From assembly GCF_005222845.1 (NCBI RefSeq), contig NZ_STFZ01000002.1, forward strand, positions 62,001 through 126,000: DNA of 64,000 bases. Reading direction: 5' to 3'. The translations under genes were made by a program, and so were the position numbers. This DNA comes from Rhizobium sp. FY34. Lineage in GTDB: Bacteria; Pseudomonadota; Alphaproteobacteria; Rhizobiales; Rhizobiaceae. This document shows positions 25,187 to 34,507 of the stretch, one piece after another. Under the pieces are notes generated by a model that searched no databases, was not told the origin of the DNA, and saw only the letters and a program-made list of their open reading frames with translations. Every line of letters begins with the position of its first letter. Within the stretch, counting starts at the first letter, position 1.

Positions 25187-27511
25187 ATGCGTATCGTTTG
25201 CATTGGCGGAGGCCCGGCCGGCCTCTACTTCGCGCTTTTGATGAAGAAGCTTTACCCCTCGCACCACATTCGCGTGGTGGAGCGCAACAAGCCCTATGAC
25301 ACATTCGGCTGGGGCGTCGTGTTTTCCGATGCCACCATGGTCTCCATGCAGGCCTGGGATCCTGACAGTGCCGCGGAAATCCGCCAGGCCTTCAATCACT
25401 GGGATGATATCGAGGTTCTGTTCAAGGGCACCCGCCAGCGCACATCCGGCCATGGTTTTGTCGGCATTGGCCGCAAGAAGCTGTTGAACATTCTACAGCG
25501 CCGCTGCGAGACGCTCGGTGTCGAGCTGATCTTCGAGGCCGATGTCGACAGTGACCTGGATTTCCCCGATGCCGACCTGATCATTGCAGCAGATGGGGTC
25601 AATTCCCGCATCCGCCAGAAATATGCCGATATCTTCGAGCCGGATATGGTGATCCGTCCAAACCGCTATATCTGGCTTGGCACGAACAAGCTTTTCGACG
25701 CTTTCACCTTCGATTTCCGCAGGACAGATCACGGCTGGTTCCAGGCGCATATCTATAAGTTCGACGAAAACACCTCGACCTTCATTATCGAGACGACGGA
25801 AGAGGCCTATCAGGCCCATAAGCTTGGCGAGCTTGACCAGCAGGGCTCCATCGATTTTTGCCAGGACCTGTTTTCCGAGGTGCTGGAAGGTTCACCTCTG
25901 ATGACCAATGCGCGCCATCTGCGCGGCTCGTCCTGGCTGAATTTCCAGCGGCTGATCTGCGGTAAGTGGAGCCATTTCAACGGCCAGAGCCATGTCGTGC
26001 TGATGGGCGATGCCGCGCATACGGCGCATTTCGCTATCGGTTCGGGCACGAAGCTTGCCATCGACGATGCAATCGAACTGGCCAACCAGTTCCAGAAGAT
26101 CGGCCACGACAAGGTAAGCATCCCGGCGGTGCTGGATGTCTATGAAGAGATCCGCCGCGTCGATGTCGCGCGCATCCAGAATGCTGCCCGCAATGCCATG
26201 GAATGGTTCGAAGTGGTGGGCACCCGCTATGCCGATACCCTGCCGCCGGAACAGTTCATGTATTCCATGCTGACGCGCTCACAGCGCATCAGCCACGAAA
26301 ACCTGCGTCTGCGCGACAAGACCTGGCTGGAGGGCTATGAGCGCTGGTTTGCCGAACAATCCGGCCTGACGGCGGGTAAGGACGGTGCGGTTCCGCCACC
26401 GATGTTCACGCCCTATACGGTGCGCGACGTGACACTTCCAAACCGTATCATCATGTCGCCAATGGCTATGTATTCGGCCAAAGACGGCTTGTTCGATGAT
26501 TTTCACCTGGTGCATCTGGGTGCCCGCGCTCTGGGTGGCGCAGGCCTCGTGTTTGCCGAAATGACCTGCGTTTCGCCCGACGCCCGCATTACCCCCGGAT
26601 GCCTTGGCCTGTGGAGCGATGAGCAGATCCCCGGCTGGAAGCGCTTTGTCGATTTCGTGCATACCAATAGTGCCGCCAAGGTGGGGATACAGCTCGGTCA
26701 TGCGGGCCGCAAGGGAGCCACCAAGCTTGCCTGGGAGGGCGCCGACCAGCCATTGGAAGAGGGTGCATGGCCACTTCTTTCGGCCTCCGCCCTGCCCTAT
26801 CTGAAAAACAGCACCGTCCCGAAAGCCATGGACCGCGCCGACATGGACCGGGTGAAAGCCGATTTCGTTTCCGCCACGCGGCGCGCTGCCGCAACCGGTG
26901 CCGACTGGCTGGAATTCCATGCAGCCCACGGCTATCTGCTGTCCGCCTTCCTGTCGCCGCTGACCAACCGGCGCGAGGACGAATATGGCGGCAGCCATGC
27001 GAACCGGGCACGCTATCCGCTTGAAGTGTTTGCAGCTGTTCGCGCGAACTGGCCTGACGATAAGCCGATATCGGTGCGCCTCTCCTGCCATGACTGGTTT
27101 GAGGGCGGCAATAGGCCCGAGGATGCGGCGATCTTTGCCTCCATGTTCAAGGACGCCGGCGCCGACGTGATCGACTGCTCGTCCGGCCAGGTGTGGAAGG
27201 AAGAGCAGCCCGTCTATGGGCGTCTGTTCCAGACGCCGTTTTCCGACAAGATCCGCAACGAAGTGGGCATTCCAACGATTGCGGTGGGGGCGATTTCCGA
27301 AGCCGACCACGCCAATTCGATCATTTCCGCCGGCCGTGCCGATCTCTGTGCCGTGGCGCGTCCGCATCTGGCAGATCCGGCCTGGGTGCTGCATGAGGCT
27401 GCAAAAATCGGGCTGACGTCCGTGCCATGGCCCAAGCAGTATTATTCCGGCAAGCGGCAGTATGAAACCAATCTTGCCCGTGCGGCACTGACCGCACCTG
27501 TGGCCAAGTAG
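25187..27511 (+). CDS. Bifunctional flavin monooxygenase / Old Yellow Enzyme fusion (2-aminobenzoyl-CoA or salicylyl-CoA type)
   Basis: A 774-residue fusion. Residues 1-390 form a UbiH/PHBH-like FAD monooxygenase ([10 protein letters not shown] at the N-terminus, [20 protein letters not shown] for the flavin/substrate site). From about 400 an NADPH-dependent Old Yellow Enzyme domain follows ([40 protein letters not shown]). This is the layout of Azoarcus evansii 2-aminobenzoyl-CoA monooxygenase/reductase and of proteins named salicylyl-CoA 5-hydroxylase; it hydroxylates and then reduces the CoA-bound aromatic ring. ATG 25187 follows AGGAAG. It is the first gene of a six-gene operon. Anthraniloyl- versus salicylyl-CoA cannot be decided. 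Confidence 0.92.
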   Translation: MRIVCIGGGPAGLYFALLMKKLYPSHHIRVVERNKPYDTFGWGVVFSDATMVSMQAWDPDSAAEIRQAFNHWDDIEVLFKGTRQRTSGHGFVGIGRKKLLNILQRRCETLGVELIFEADVDSDLDFPDADLIIAADGVNSRIRQKYADIFEPDMVIRPNRYIWLGTNKLFDAFTFDFRRTDHGWFQAHIYKFDENTSTFIIETTEEAYQAHKLGELDQQGSIDFCQDLFSEVLEGSPLMTNARHLRGSSWLNFQRLICGKWSHFNGQSHVVLMGDAAHTAHFAIGSGTKLAIDDAIELANQFQKIGHDKVSIPAVLDVYEEIRRVDVARIQNAARNAMEWFEVVGTRYADTLPPEQFMYSMLTRSQRISHENLRLRDKTWLEGYERWFAEQSGLTAGKDGAVPPPMFTPYTVRDVTLPNRIIMSPMAMYSAKDGLFDDFHLVHLGARALGGAGLVFAEMTCVSPDARITPGCLGLWSDEQIPGWKRFVDFVHTNSAAKVGIQLGHAGRKGATKLAWEGADQPLEEGAWPLLSASALPYLKNSTVPKAMDRADMDRVKADFVSATRRAAATGADWLEFHAAHGYLLSAFLSPLTNRREDEYGGSHANRARYPLEVFAAVRANWPDDKPISVRLSCHDWFEGGNRPEDAAIFASMFKDAGADVIDCSSGQVWKEEQPVYGRLFQTPFSDKIRNEVGIPTIAVGAISEADHANSIISAGRADLCAVARPHLADPAWVLHEAAKIGLTSVPWPKQYYSGKRQYETNLARAALTAPVAK

Positions 27512-27520
27512 GAGACGGAT

Positions 27521-28318
27521 ATGGCGAACACGTCCCGGCAGGCTCTGCACGGCCGCCATGCGCTTGTCACCGGTGCCGGATCCGGCATCGGTGCTGCCAT
27601 CGCATCGGCACTTGTCGAGGCAGGGGCGCATGTGACGCTTGCCGGCCGCCGGGCCGCACCGCTTGACGAGCTTGCGGACAGACTTGGTGCGCAACAATGC
27701 CTGGCGCTTCCAGGCTTTGACGTGACCGATCCTTCCGCCATTGCCACTGGTCTCGGCAGGGCGCGCTCCGCCTTTGGTCCTATCGAAATCCTCGTCAACA
27801 ATGCCGGTGAAGCACCGACGGCTTCGTTTGAGAAAACGACGCTGGAGATGTGGAACCATGTAATGGCGGTGGACCTGACCGGAGTGTTTTCGGTGACCCA
27901 GGCCGTTCTGGCCGATCTGAAAGCCAAGGGTGACGGCGCGCGCATCATCACCATCGCCTCCACCGCAGGCCTTACCGGCTATGCCTATGTCAGCGCCTAT
28001 TGCGCGGCAAAGCACGGCATTATCGGGCTGACGCGATCTCTGGCGCTGGAACTTGCGAAAACCGGCGTCACCGTCAATGCCGTGTGTCCGGGCTTTACCG
28101 ATACGCCGCTGGTGGCCCGCTCGCTCGACACGATCATGCAAAAGACCGGACGCAGCCAGGCCGAGGCGCTGCAGGAACTGACAAAGCACAATCCGCAAGG
28201 GCGGCTGGTGACGCCGGAGGAGGTCGCAGATACGGTTCTGTGGCTGGCGTCGCCCTCTGCCCGATCAATCACAGGACAGGCGATCGCGGTCGCCGGTGGG
28301 GAGGTATTTTCCGGATGA
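27521..28318 (+). CDS. SDR family NAD(P)-dependent oxidoreductase
   Basis: A 265-residue classical short-chain dehydrogenase. Cofactor motif TGAGSGIG near residue 18, NNAG near 90, catalytic Ser in IASTAG and YCAAKHG (Tyr-x3-Lys) near 160, and a C-terminal [17 protein letters not shown]. It starts 9 bp after the fusion gene and ends by overlapping the next start (ATGA), so it belongs to the aryl-CoA operon. It may oxidise a hydroxyacyl-CoA or ring-hydroxyl intermediate; this is inferred from position. Confidence 0.92.
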   Translation: MANTSRQALHGRHALVTGAGSGIGAAIASALVEAGAHVTLAGRRAAPLDELADRLGAQQCLALPGFDVTDPSAIATGLGRARSAFGPIEILVNNAGEAPTASFEKTTLEMWNHVMAVDLTGVFSVTQAVLADLKAKGDGARIITIASTAGLTGYAYVSAYCAAKHGIIGLTRSLALELAKTGVTVNAVCPGFTDTPLVARSLDTIMQKTGRSQAEALQELTKHNPQGRLVTPEEVADTVLWLASPSARSITGQAIAVAGGEVFSG

Positions 28319-29169
28319 TCGACACCAAAGAGCCATCCATGGCATCGCACCTGAAACCCTTGAAGGACTACCAGGCGCAGCATTTCCTTTTCGAGGTAAG
28401 CGCGAATGGGCGGGTTGCCACCATACGCCTCAACCGGCCAGAGCGTAAGAACCCGCTGACCTTCGAGAGCTATGCCGAGTTGCGCGACCTGTTTCGCAAT
28501 CTCGCCTCAGCATCCGATGTGCGCGCCGTGGTTCTGACCGGTGCCGGCGGTAATTTCTCCTCCGGCGGCGATGTGTTCGAGATCATCGAACCGCTGACAA
28601 AGATGGCCATGCCGGATCTTCTGGCATTCACGCGCATGACCGGCGATCTGGTGAAGGCCATGCGCAAGTGCCCGCAGCCGATCATTGCCGCCGTCGATGG
28701 TATCTGCGCCGGCGCTGGTGCCATTCTGGCCATGGCATCCGATCTGCGGCTGGCAACGCCCGAGGCAAAGACCGCCTTTCTCTTCACCCGCGTTGGTCTT
28801 GCCGGCGCAGACATGGGCGCCTGCGGCCTTCTTCCGCGTATCATCGGCCAGGGCCGTGCCGCTGAACTTCTGTTGACCGGCCGCGCCATGAGCGCGACGG
28901 AAGGTCATGCCTGGGGCTTCTACAATGGCCTGCATTCACCCGAAACGCTGGAGGCTGAAGCGCTGGCGCTCGCCCATTCGCTGGCCGATGGCCCGTGGTT
29001 TGCCCATACGATGACCAAGACCATGCTGAACCAGGAATGGGCCATGGGCATTGAGGAACTGATCGAAGCGGAAGCCCAGGCGCAGGCGATTTGCATGGGA
29101 ACTCAGGATTTCCGGCGTGCCTTTGAAGCCTTTGCCGCAAAGCGCAAGCCGATCTTCGAGGGCAATTGA
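28315..29169 (+). CDS. Enoyl-CoA hydratase/isomerase family protein
   Basis: A 284-residue crotonase-fold enzyme. The first oxyanion-hole segment is [15 protein letters not shown], the second [18 protein letters not shown], then ARTPEAK-type sequence and the later [19 protein letters not shown]. The start is taken at ATG 28315, which overlaps the SDR stop as ATGA; ATG 28339 (MASHLKPLK) is a reasonable alternative. It probably hydrates or isomerises a ring-derived enoyl-CoA, or opens the ring, as in other CoA-dependent aromatic routes. Confidence 0.92.
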   Translation: MIDTKEPSMASHLKPLKDYQAQHFLFEVSANGRVATIRLNRPERKNPLTFESYAELRDLFRNLASASDVRAVVLTGAGGNFSSGGDVFEIIEPLTKMAMPDLLAFTRMTGDLVKAMRKCPQPIIAAVDGICAGAGAILAMASDLRLATPEAKTAFLFTRVGLAGADMGACGLLPRIIGQGRAAELLLTGRAMSATEGHAWGFYNGLHSPETLEAEALALAHSLADGPWFAHTMTKTMLNQEWAMGIEELIEAEAQAQAICMGTQDFRRAFEAFAAKRKPIFEGN

Positions 29170-29171
29170 CC

Positions 29172-30347
29172 ATGGCCGCCCTCACCCCGCCGGGCCTTCC
29201 CAGCCGCGAGCATCTCGACTGGCCGTTCTTTGATGCAAGCCATAGACTGCTGACCGATAAACTCGATGCCTTTGCGGGCTCCGGCGCCCTCACCTCTATC
29301 GACCATCGGGATACGGACAGCGTGTGCCGCGCGCTGGTATCGGCGCTCGGACAGGCTGGATTGCTGGATGCGGCAACCGGTTCCGGCGGACGCGAGGCCA
29401 TCGACAGCCGCTCTGTCTGCCTGACGCGCGAAACGCTCGCCTATCACGACGGGCTTGCCGATTTCGCCTTTGCCATGCAAGGGCTCGGCACCGGTGCCAT
29501 CGGCCTGTCCGGTTCGGATGAGCTGAAGCGGGCGATATTGCCGAAGGCGCAAAGCGGCACCTGGATTTCGGCCTTTGCCCTTTCGGAAAAAGAGGCCGGT
29601 TCGGATGTCGCCGCGATGGCCTGCGCGGCACGGCGCGACGGCAACCATTTCGTTCTCGACGGGAGCAAGACCTGGATTTCCAATGGCGGCATTGCCGATG
29701 TCTATACGGTATTTGCCCGCACCGGCGAGGCGCCCGGCACACGCGGCATTTCCGCCTTCGTGGTGTTTGCCGATGATCCGGGTTTTTCCATCGAGGAACG
29801 CATCGATGTGATGGCCCCGCATCCGCTGGCGACCATCCGCTTCGACAATTGCCGCATTCCCGCCGATCGCCTGCTTGGTGCCCCCGGCGAAGGCTTCAAG
29901 ATCGCCATGCGCACGCTCGATATCTTTCGTGCCTCGGTGGCGGCAGCAGCGCTCGGCTTTGCCCGCCGGGCACTGGACGAGGCGCTGTCTTATGCAAAAG
30001 CGCGGCCGATGTTTGGCGCAAGGCTTGCCGATCTGCAATTGACCCAGGCCGCTTTCGGCGACATGGCAACCGATATCGATGCCGGCGCTCTCTTGACCTA
30101 CCGCGCCGCCTGGCGCCGCGATGTGCAGGGCCTGCCCACCACCAAGGAAGCCGCCATGGCCAAGATGACCGCGACCGAAAACGCCCAGCGGGTGATCGAT
30201 CGGGCGGTGCAGATGTTTGGCGGACGCGGCGTCCAGGTGGGCGAAATCACCGAAAAACTCTACCGCGAGATCCGGGCGTTGCGCATCTATGAGGGTGCGA
30301 CCGAAGTCCAGAAACTCATCATCGCCCGCGAACTCCTGAAGACCTGA
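29172..30347 (+). CDS. Acyl-CoA dehydrogenase
   Basis: A 391-residue FAD enzyme of the acyl-CoA dehydrogenase superfamily. Visible signatures are [36 protein letters not shown], the C-terminal [19 protein letters not shown] and the base-region [17 protein letters not shown]. It lies 2 bp after the hydratase; ATG 29172 is chosen over TTG 29166. Expected role: alpha,beta-dehydrogenation of an acyl-CoA intermediate after ring reduction, passing electrons to ETF. Substrate is inferred from the operon only. Confidence 0.94.
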   Translation: MAALTPPGLPSREHLDWPFFDASHRLLTDKLDAFAGSGALTSIDHRDTDSVCRALVSALGQAGLLDAATGSGGREAIDSRSVCLTRETLAYHDGLADFAFAMQGLGTGAIGLSGSDELKRAILPKAQSGTWISAFALSEKEAGSDVAAMACAARRDGNHFVLDGSKTWISNGGIADVYTVFARTGEAPGTRGISAFVVFADDPGFSIEERIDVMAPHPLATIRFDNCRIPADRLLGAPGEGFKIAMRTLDIFRASVAAAALGFARRALDEALSYAKARPMFGARLADLQLTQAAFGDMATDIDAGALLTYRAAWRRDVQGLPTTKEAAMAKMTATENAQRVIDRAVQMFGGRGVQVGEITEKLYREIRALRIYEGATEVQKLIIARELLKT

Positions 30348-30367
30348 CAGACCGGAGATTTCACCCC

Positions 30368-30763
30368 ATGCACACCATTCTGCAGCCCGAAGGCTGGGCC
30401 AAACCGATCGGTTATGCCAACGGCATCGCAGCCACAGGCCGCCAGGTCTATGTCGGCGGTCAGATCGGCTGGAACGGCCAATGCCAGTTCGAAAGCGACG
30501 ACCTCGTCGATCAGGCACGCCAGACGCTGGAAAACATCGTCGCGGTTCTGGCAGAGGCCGGTGCCCGCCCCGAGCACATTACGACGATGACCTGGTATTT
30601 TGTCGACAAGGCCGAATATCTCGCCAATCTGAAGGGCATAGGCCAGGCCTATCGTGAGGTGATTGGTCGGCATTACCCGGCCATGGCCGCCGTGCAGGTG
30701 GTGGCGCTGATGGAAGATCGGGCAAAGATCGAGATCCAGGCGATAGCCGTCATTCCCGAGTGA
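30368..30763 (+). CDS. Rid family protein without the RidA arginine
   Basis: A 131-residue YjgF/YER057c/UK114 family protein. In RidA enamine/imine deaminases an Arg lies in the PARSxV motif; here the corresponding text is HYPAMAAVQV with Met106, so canonical imine deaminase activity is doubtful. It lies within the aryl-CoA operon (20 bp after the dehydrogenase), where release of ammonia from an amino-cyclohexenone-CoA would be a fitting task. A Rid-like gene also accompanies the Azoarcus 2-aminobenzoate genes, which supports the anthranilate reading. Confidence 0.88.
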   Translation: MHTILQPEGWAKPIGYANGIAATGRQVYVGGQIGWNGQCQFESDDLVDQARQTLENIVAVLAEAGARPEHITTMTWYFVDKAEYLANLKGIGQAYREVIGRHYPAMAAVQVVALMEDRAKIEIQAIAVIPE

Positions 30764-30797
30764 CGACAGGCCGAGAGCATCACACAAGGATAGAACC

Positions 30798-32768
30798 ATG
30801 CCGCCCTTCACCTTTTCCGCCACGGTTTCCGGTCAGGTGACTAAGGGCGTGCTCATCGTTACGCTCGACAATCCGCCGGTCAATGCCGCCTCTGCCGATC
30901 TGCGTGCCGGACTGATGGCAGCCCTTGCCCACAGCACGGCAACCGCATCGATTTCAGGCATCGTCATCACGGCGGCGGGAAAGACATTCATCGGTGGCGC
31001 CGATATCCGCGAATTCGGCAAGCCGCCGGTCGATCCGATCCTTCCAGACGTGATTGCCGCCGTGGAAGCACATGAGAAGCCCGTGATCGCCGCGCTGAAT
31101 GGCGCAGCACTCGGCGGCGGGCTGGAAGTGGCGCTCGCCTGCCATCACCGCGTGGCGCTGTCCTCTGCTACAGTCGCCCTGCCGGAGGTGAAACTCGGCC
31201 TGGTGCCGGGTGCCGGCGGCACGCAGCGTCTGCCGCGCCTGATCGGCGCTTTGCCCGCACTCGACCTGATCAGCAGCGGCCGCACAATCAAGACTATCGA
31301 GGCAAAATCCCTCGGTTTGATCGATGAGGTTGTCGAGGCCGATCTCGTCATGACGGCCTGCGCCACGGCGCGGGCGCTGGCCGGCCAGTCTCTCAAGCGC
31401 ACAGGCATGCTTTCGCCGCCCGCCTTCGATGAGGCGGTCTTTGCCGAAGCCAGCGACAAGATCCTTGCCAAGGCGCGCGGCCAGAAAGCTCCAGCCGAGA
31501 TCATCCGCCTGGTGCGGCTTGCCGGCGAAACCCCGCTTGCCGAAGGTCTTGCAGAGGAGCGCAGCAGTTTTATCGCTTTGCGCGACGGCCCGCAAAGCAA
31601 GGCGCTGCGTCATGTGTTCTTTGCCGAACGCGAGGCGGGCAAGGTGGCAGGACTTGAAGGCATCGCCCCACGCCCGGTCGAAACCATCGCCATTGCGGGC
31701 CTTGGCCTGATGGGAAGCGGCATAGCCATGGCCGCCCTTGGCGCCGGCTACAGGGTAATCGGGCTCGACCGGACGCCGGAGGCCGCAGACGGTGGGCGCG
31801 CACGCATTCTGGCACTGATCGACAAGTCGGTGTCCAGCGGCAGGCTGGATCGCGATGCCGCCGACGCACAGATCGCAAACCTTTCGGTGACTGCCAGTGA
31901 TGCCGATCTCGCCCCGGCAGATCTGGTGATCGAGGCGGTGTTCGATGATCTGGCCGTCAAGATCGACCTTTTCCAGCGGTTGGACACAGTGCTGCGCCCG
32001 GATGCGATTCTCGCCACCAATACCAGCTATCTGAACCCCGACGAGATTGCTGCGGCGACCGCGCATCCGGAGCGGGTTCTCGGCCTGCATTTCTTTTCGC
32101 CAGCGCATGTCATGCGGCTTCTGGAAGTGGTGCGCTGCGAAAAAACCGCGCCGGACGTACTGGCGACCGGTTTTGCGCTGGCCAGGCGCCTGAAGAAACT
32201 GGCCGTGGCCACCGGCGTGACCGAAGGCTTTATCGGCAACCGGATTTTTTCCGCCTATCGTCGCGAAGCGGAATATCTCATCGAGGACGGCGCTCTGCCG
32301 CACGAGATCGATCAGGCGCTGGAGGCCTATGGCTTTCCGATGGGCCTGTTTGCCGTCTATGACATGGCAGGCCTCGAAATTGCCTGGGCACGCCGCAAGC
32401 GCCAGGCCACAAGCCGTGATCCGGCGGAACGCTATGTCGAGATCGCCGATCGCCTCTGCGAGGCGCAGCGATTCGGCCAGAAGGCCGGTCGCGGCTGGTA
32501 TCGCTATGACAGTGGCAAACGCGCGGCCGATCCCGAGGTCACCGCCATCATAGAGGCCTGCCGGGCCGCAAAGGGCATTGTGCCGCGCTCCTTCACGCAG
32601 AGCGAGATCATCGCGCGCATGCTTGCCGCCATGGCAGCCGAAGGCCGGGCGCTGCTTGCCGAAGGCATTGCGGCGCGCGCCAGCGATGTGGATCTGGTGA
32701 TGATCAACGGCTATGGTTTCCCCGCCCATAGAGGCGGCCCGATGTTTGCGGCAGATCTCTCCGGCTGA
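30798..32768 (+). CDS. Enoyl-CoA hydratase / 3-hydroxyacyl-CoA dehydrogenase fusion
   Basis: A 656-residue FadB/PaaH-like multifunctional protein. N-terminal crotonase domain (1-200: FIGGADIREFG, ALGGGLEVALACHHRVA, PEVKLGLVPGAGGTQRLPR). From about 295, the Rossmann domain (IAGLGLMGSGIAMAALGAGY, NTSYLNPDEIA, GLHFFSPAHVMRLLEVV) and two C-terminal 3HCDH domains (GFIGNRIFSAYRREAEYLIE, INGYGFPAHRGGPM). It hydrates and then oxidises acyl-CoA intermediates to 3-ketoacyl-CoA. It is the last gene of the operon; no thiolase follows. Confidence 0.94.
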   Translation: MPPFTFSATVSGQVTKGVLIVTLDNPPVNAASADLRAGLMAALAHSTATASISGIVITAAGKTFIGGADIREFGKPPVDPILPDVIAAVEAHEKPVIAALNGAALGGGLEVALACHHRVALSSATVALPEVKLGLVPGAGGTQRLPRLIGALPALDLISSGRTIKTIEAKSLGLIDEVVEADLVMTACATARALAGQSLKRTGMLSPPAFDEAVFAEASDKILAKARGQKAPAEIIRLVRLAGETPLAEGLAEERSSFIALRDGPQSKALRHVFFAEREAGKVAGLEGIAPRPVETIAIAGLGLMGSGIAMAALGAGYRVIGLDRTPEAADGGRARILALIDKSVSSGRLDRDAADAQIANLSVTASDADLAPADLVIEAVFDDLAVKIDLFQRLDTVLRPDAILATNTSYLNPDEIAAATAHPERVLGLHFFSPAHVMRLLEVVRCEKTAPDVLATGFALARRLKKLAVATGVTEGFIGNRIFSAYRREAEYLIEDGALPHEIDQALEAYGFPMGLFAVYDMAGLEIAWARRKRQATSRDPAERYVEIADRLCEAQRFGQKAGRGWYRYDSGKRAADPEVTAIIEACRAAKGIVPRSFTQSEIIARMLAAMAAEGRALLAEGIAARASDVDLVMINGYGFPAHRGGPMFAADLSG

Positions 32769-32845
32769 GGAAACCAAAGCGGCCGGCTGGACGTTTTGAC
32801 GCGACGCACCATGTCCGGTCGTGCGGGATGCAGGAGATATGCGCC

Positions 32846-33100
32846 ATGAACACGTTTTTGCCACTCAGTCTTGTCGGCCTGCTTGCGCTGTCCGGCTGCA
32901 ACGCGTCCGGCACGTTCTACGAACCCTTCCCGGAAAGCCTCACCTATGGTGGGCGCTCGCCTATCGTTTCGGCACCGGTTGGCAGTTCCTTCAGCCGCGA
33001 AGTGCGCGATGAGTTCGGTGCCCGTTATGAGGAACTCTACGAGGTGCAGCCCGACCAGACTGTGCGCATCGTGACGCGCTTCCGGCGGTCTATTCCGTAA
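32846..33100 (+). CDS. Small lipoprotein
   Basis: An 84-residue protein with a signal peptide and lipobox LSGC (lipid Cys18), then a short polar domain containing YGGRSPIVSAPVGSSFSREV. AGGAG nine bases upstream sets ATG 32846 over the in-frame ATG 32828. Function unknown. It lies 77 bp after the aryl-CoA operon and may be a separate unit. Confidence 0.75.
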   Translation: MNTFLPLSLVGLLALSGCNASGTFYEPFPESLTYGGRSPIVSAPVGSSFSREVRDEFGARYEELYEVQPDQTVRIVTRFRRSIP

Positions 33101-33189
33101 GGACTGGCATCTATTGGGCGACCATTTGCAATTTCGGTGCTTGCGGGGCAGCCTGTCCTGATGGACAGCGACTGCGAGGACGGGCGTTC

Positions 33190-33990
33190 ATGAAGATTTT
33201 CTCTCTCAATGCATGGGGCGGTAAGCTCCATGCCCCGCTGCTTACATATTTGCAGCAGGTAGACCCGGATATTTTGTGTCTTCAGGAAGTGGTGCACACG
33301 CCGCATGCGCAGAAGGAATGGCTGACCTATCGCGATGGTGATCATGTCCTGCCCCAGCGTGCGCAATTGTTCCGCGAACTATGCGAGGCACTGCCGGAGC
33401 ATGCAGGGTTCTTTTCGCCCAATGCCGAAGGCGTGCTTTTTGATGGCGAGACTGCTCTTCCCTCGCAGTTCGGCCTTGCCACCTTCGTGCGCCAGGAGAT
33501 ACCCATCATCGCGCAGGCCGTGGGCTTCGTGCATGGCGGCTTTTCGCCAAAGGGTTACGGAGAGCATCCGCGGCCGCGTAACGCGCATGTCCTTCGTGTT
33601 TTCGACCGGGCGCAGGACCGGACCCTGACGATTGCCCATATGCATGGACTGCGCGACCTGCGCGGAAAGATGGATACGCCGCAGCGCCAACAGCAGGCCA
33701 GGCGATTTGCAGACCTGATAGGGTCAGTGGCCGAGCCGGCGGATGTGCTGGTTGCCTGCGGCGATTTCAATGTCGAACCGCGCAGCGCAACCTTCGACAT
33801 CCTGGGCGAACTGGGCATGACCGATCTTGTCACCACGCGCGGTTTTCAAAGCACGCGGACTTCCCACTACACCAAGCCCGGCCGATTTGCCGATTACATG
33901 CTGGTCAATGAGGCCGGTCTTCACTGCGAATTCGAGGTTGTCAGCGATCCGGAAGTCTCCGATCACTGCCCGCTGCTTCTGTGTATCTGA
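33190..33990 (+). CDS. Endonuclease/exonuclease/phosphatase family protein
   Basis: A 266-residue member of the EEP (DNase I-like) metallo-hydrolase fold. Motifs in order: FSLNAWGG at the N-terminus, CLQEVVHTP with the metal-binding Glu, HMHGLRD, ACGDFNVEPRS with the Asp-x-Asn pair, and SDHCPLLL with the catalytic Asp-His at the C-terminus. It has no signal peptide. Substrates in this fold range from DNA to phospholipids; none can be chosen here. Confidence 0.9.
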   Translation: MKIFSLNAWGGKLHAPLLTYLQQVDPDILCLQEVVHTPHAQKEWLTYRDGDHVLPQRAQLFRELCEALPEHAGFFSPNAEGVLFDGETALPSQFGLATFVRQEIPIIAQAVGFVHGGFSPKGYGEHPRPRNAHVLRVFDRAQDRTLTIAHMHGLRDLRGKMDTPQRQQQARRFADLIGSVAEPADVLVACGDFNVEPRSATFDILGELGMTDLVTTRGFQSTRTSHYTKPGRFADYMLVNEAGLHCEFEVVSDPEVSDHCPLLLCI

Positions 33991-34040
33991 GCGTAATCCG
34001 GCTTTGCTGACCGACGCTGGCCAACCCATTGCCAGACAAC

Positions 34041-34064
34041 AAAAAACCCGGCTTGCGCCGGGTT
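34041..34064 (-). terminator. Rho-independent terminator of tRNA-Leu
   Basis: Reading the minus strand, AACCCGGC, loop GCAA, GCCGGGTT and then a run of T residues. It begins 5 bases after the encoded CCA end of the tRNA. Confidence 0.88.
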
Positions 34065-34068
34065 CTTT

Positions 34069-34153
34069 TGGTGCGGTCGAGAAGACTCGAACTTCCACGG
34101 GTTGCCCCACAGCGACCTCAACGCTGCGCGTCTACCAATTCCGCCACGACCGC
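34069..34153 (-). tRNA. tRNA-Leu (anticodon GAG)
   Basis: The 85-base cloverleaf on the minus strand has acceptor stem GCGGTCG / CGACCGC, the D-arm with TGGCGGAATTGGTAGACGC, and the anticodon stem CAGCG-TTGAGGT-CGCTG giving anticodon GAG. It also has a long leucine-type variable arm, the T-loop TTCGAGT, discriminator A and an encoded CCA. It decodes CUC/CUU. Confidence 0.97.
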
Positions 34154-34190
34154 ATCGTGGTAGATGCCGGTTTGTTGCCGGCGAGGGAGC

Positions 34191-34219
34191 ATCTAGCAAA
34201 GGGATTTCCCTGACGCAAG
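34191..34219 (-). promoter_or_regulatory. Sigma-70 type promoter of tRNA-Leu
   Basis: On the minus strand CTTGCG and CTAGAT are separated by exactly 17 bases, close to the rhizobial consensus CTTGAC-N17-CTATAT. The -10 box lies 37 bases before the mature tRNA 5' end, leaving a normal short leader. Confidence 0.65.
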
Positions 34220-34313
34220 TGCGCCGTGACAGTTTTTTGAAAGATAAAATGTGTTGAAGAAATCCTATATAGGGAAAGCCCTGATTTGCGGGCTTTGTGC
34301 CTGTGGATAGTAA

Positions 34314-34475
34314 TACCAAGTCTCGATGATAGGAACCTATGGCGTGGGACCGGAGACGTTCATCCGGCAAGGAGCATACCGGAGAGCGATGCTTTTGGCA
34401 TCGGTCGAGGATTGCGACATAGCCGGAAATCAAAATCGCTCCGGCGCAATAGGTTCGTATCATCGAGATTTGGTA
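34314..34475. repeat. 162-bp MITE-like element with 27-bp terminal inverted repeats
   Basis: The 27-base end at 34314-34340 (beginning TACCAAGTCTCGATGAT) is repeated inversely at 34449-34475 with 25 of 27 positions matching. The 108-bp interior has no coding frame but has further internal pairing such as GATGC-TTTTG-GCATC (34388-34402). TA-containing flanks on both sides hint at a TA target duplication, as left by IS630/mariner-type transposases. It may also be a RIME-class intergenic repeat. The right end places a TATAAA just before lipB. Confidence 0.7.
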
Positions 34476-34507
34476 TAAAATGCCTTCCGTCACCCAAGAG
34501 AAATGAC

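Noticed and set aside
26279-28198. 639-residue minus-strand frame opposite the monooxygenase fusion and SDR
   Set aside because: High-GC antisense shadow; the plus strand carries clear enzyme motifs over its whole length.
30954-32864. 636-residue minus-strand frame opposite the hydratase/dehydrogenase fusion
   Set aside because: Shadow of a well-supported gene, with Arg/His/Gln-rich composition typical of antisense reading in GC-rich DNA.
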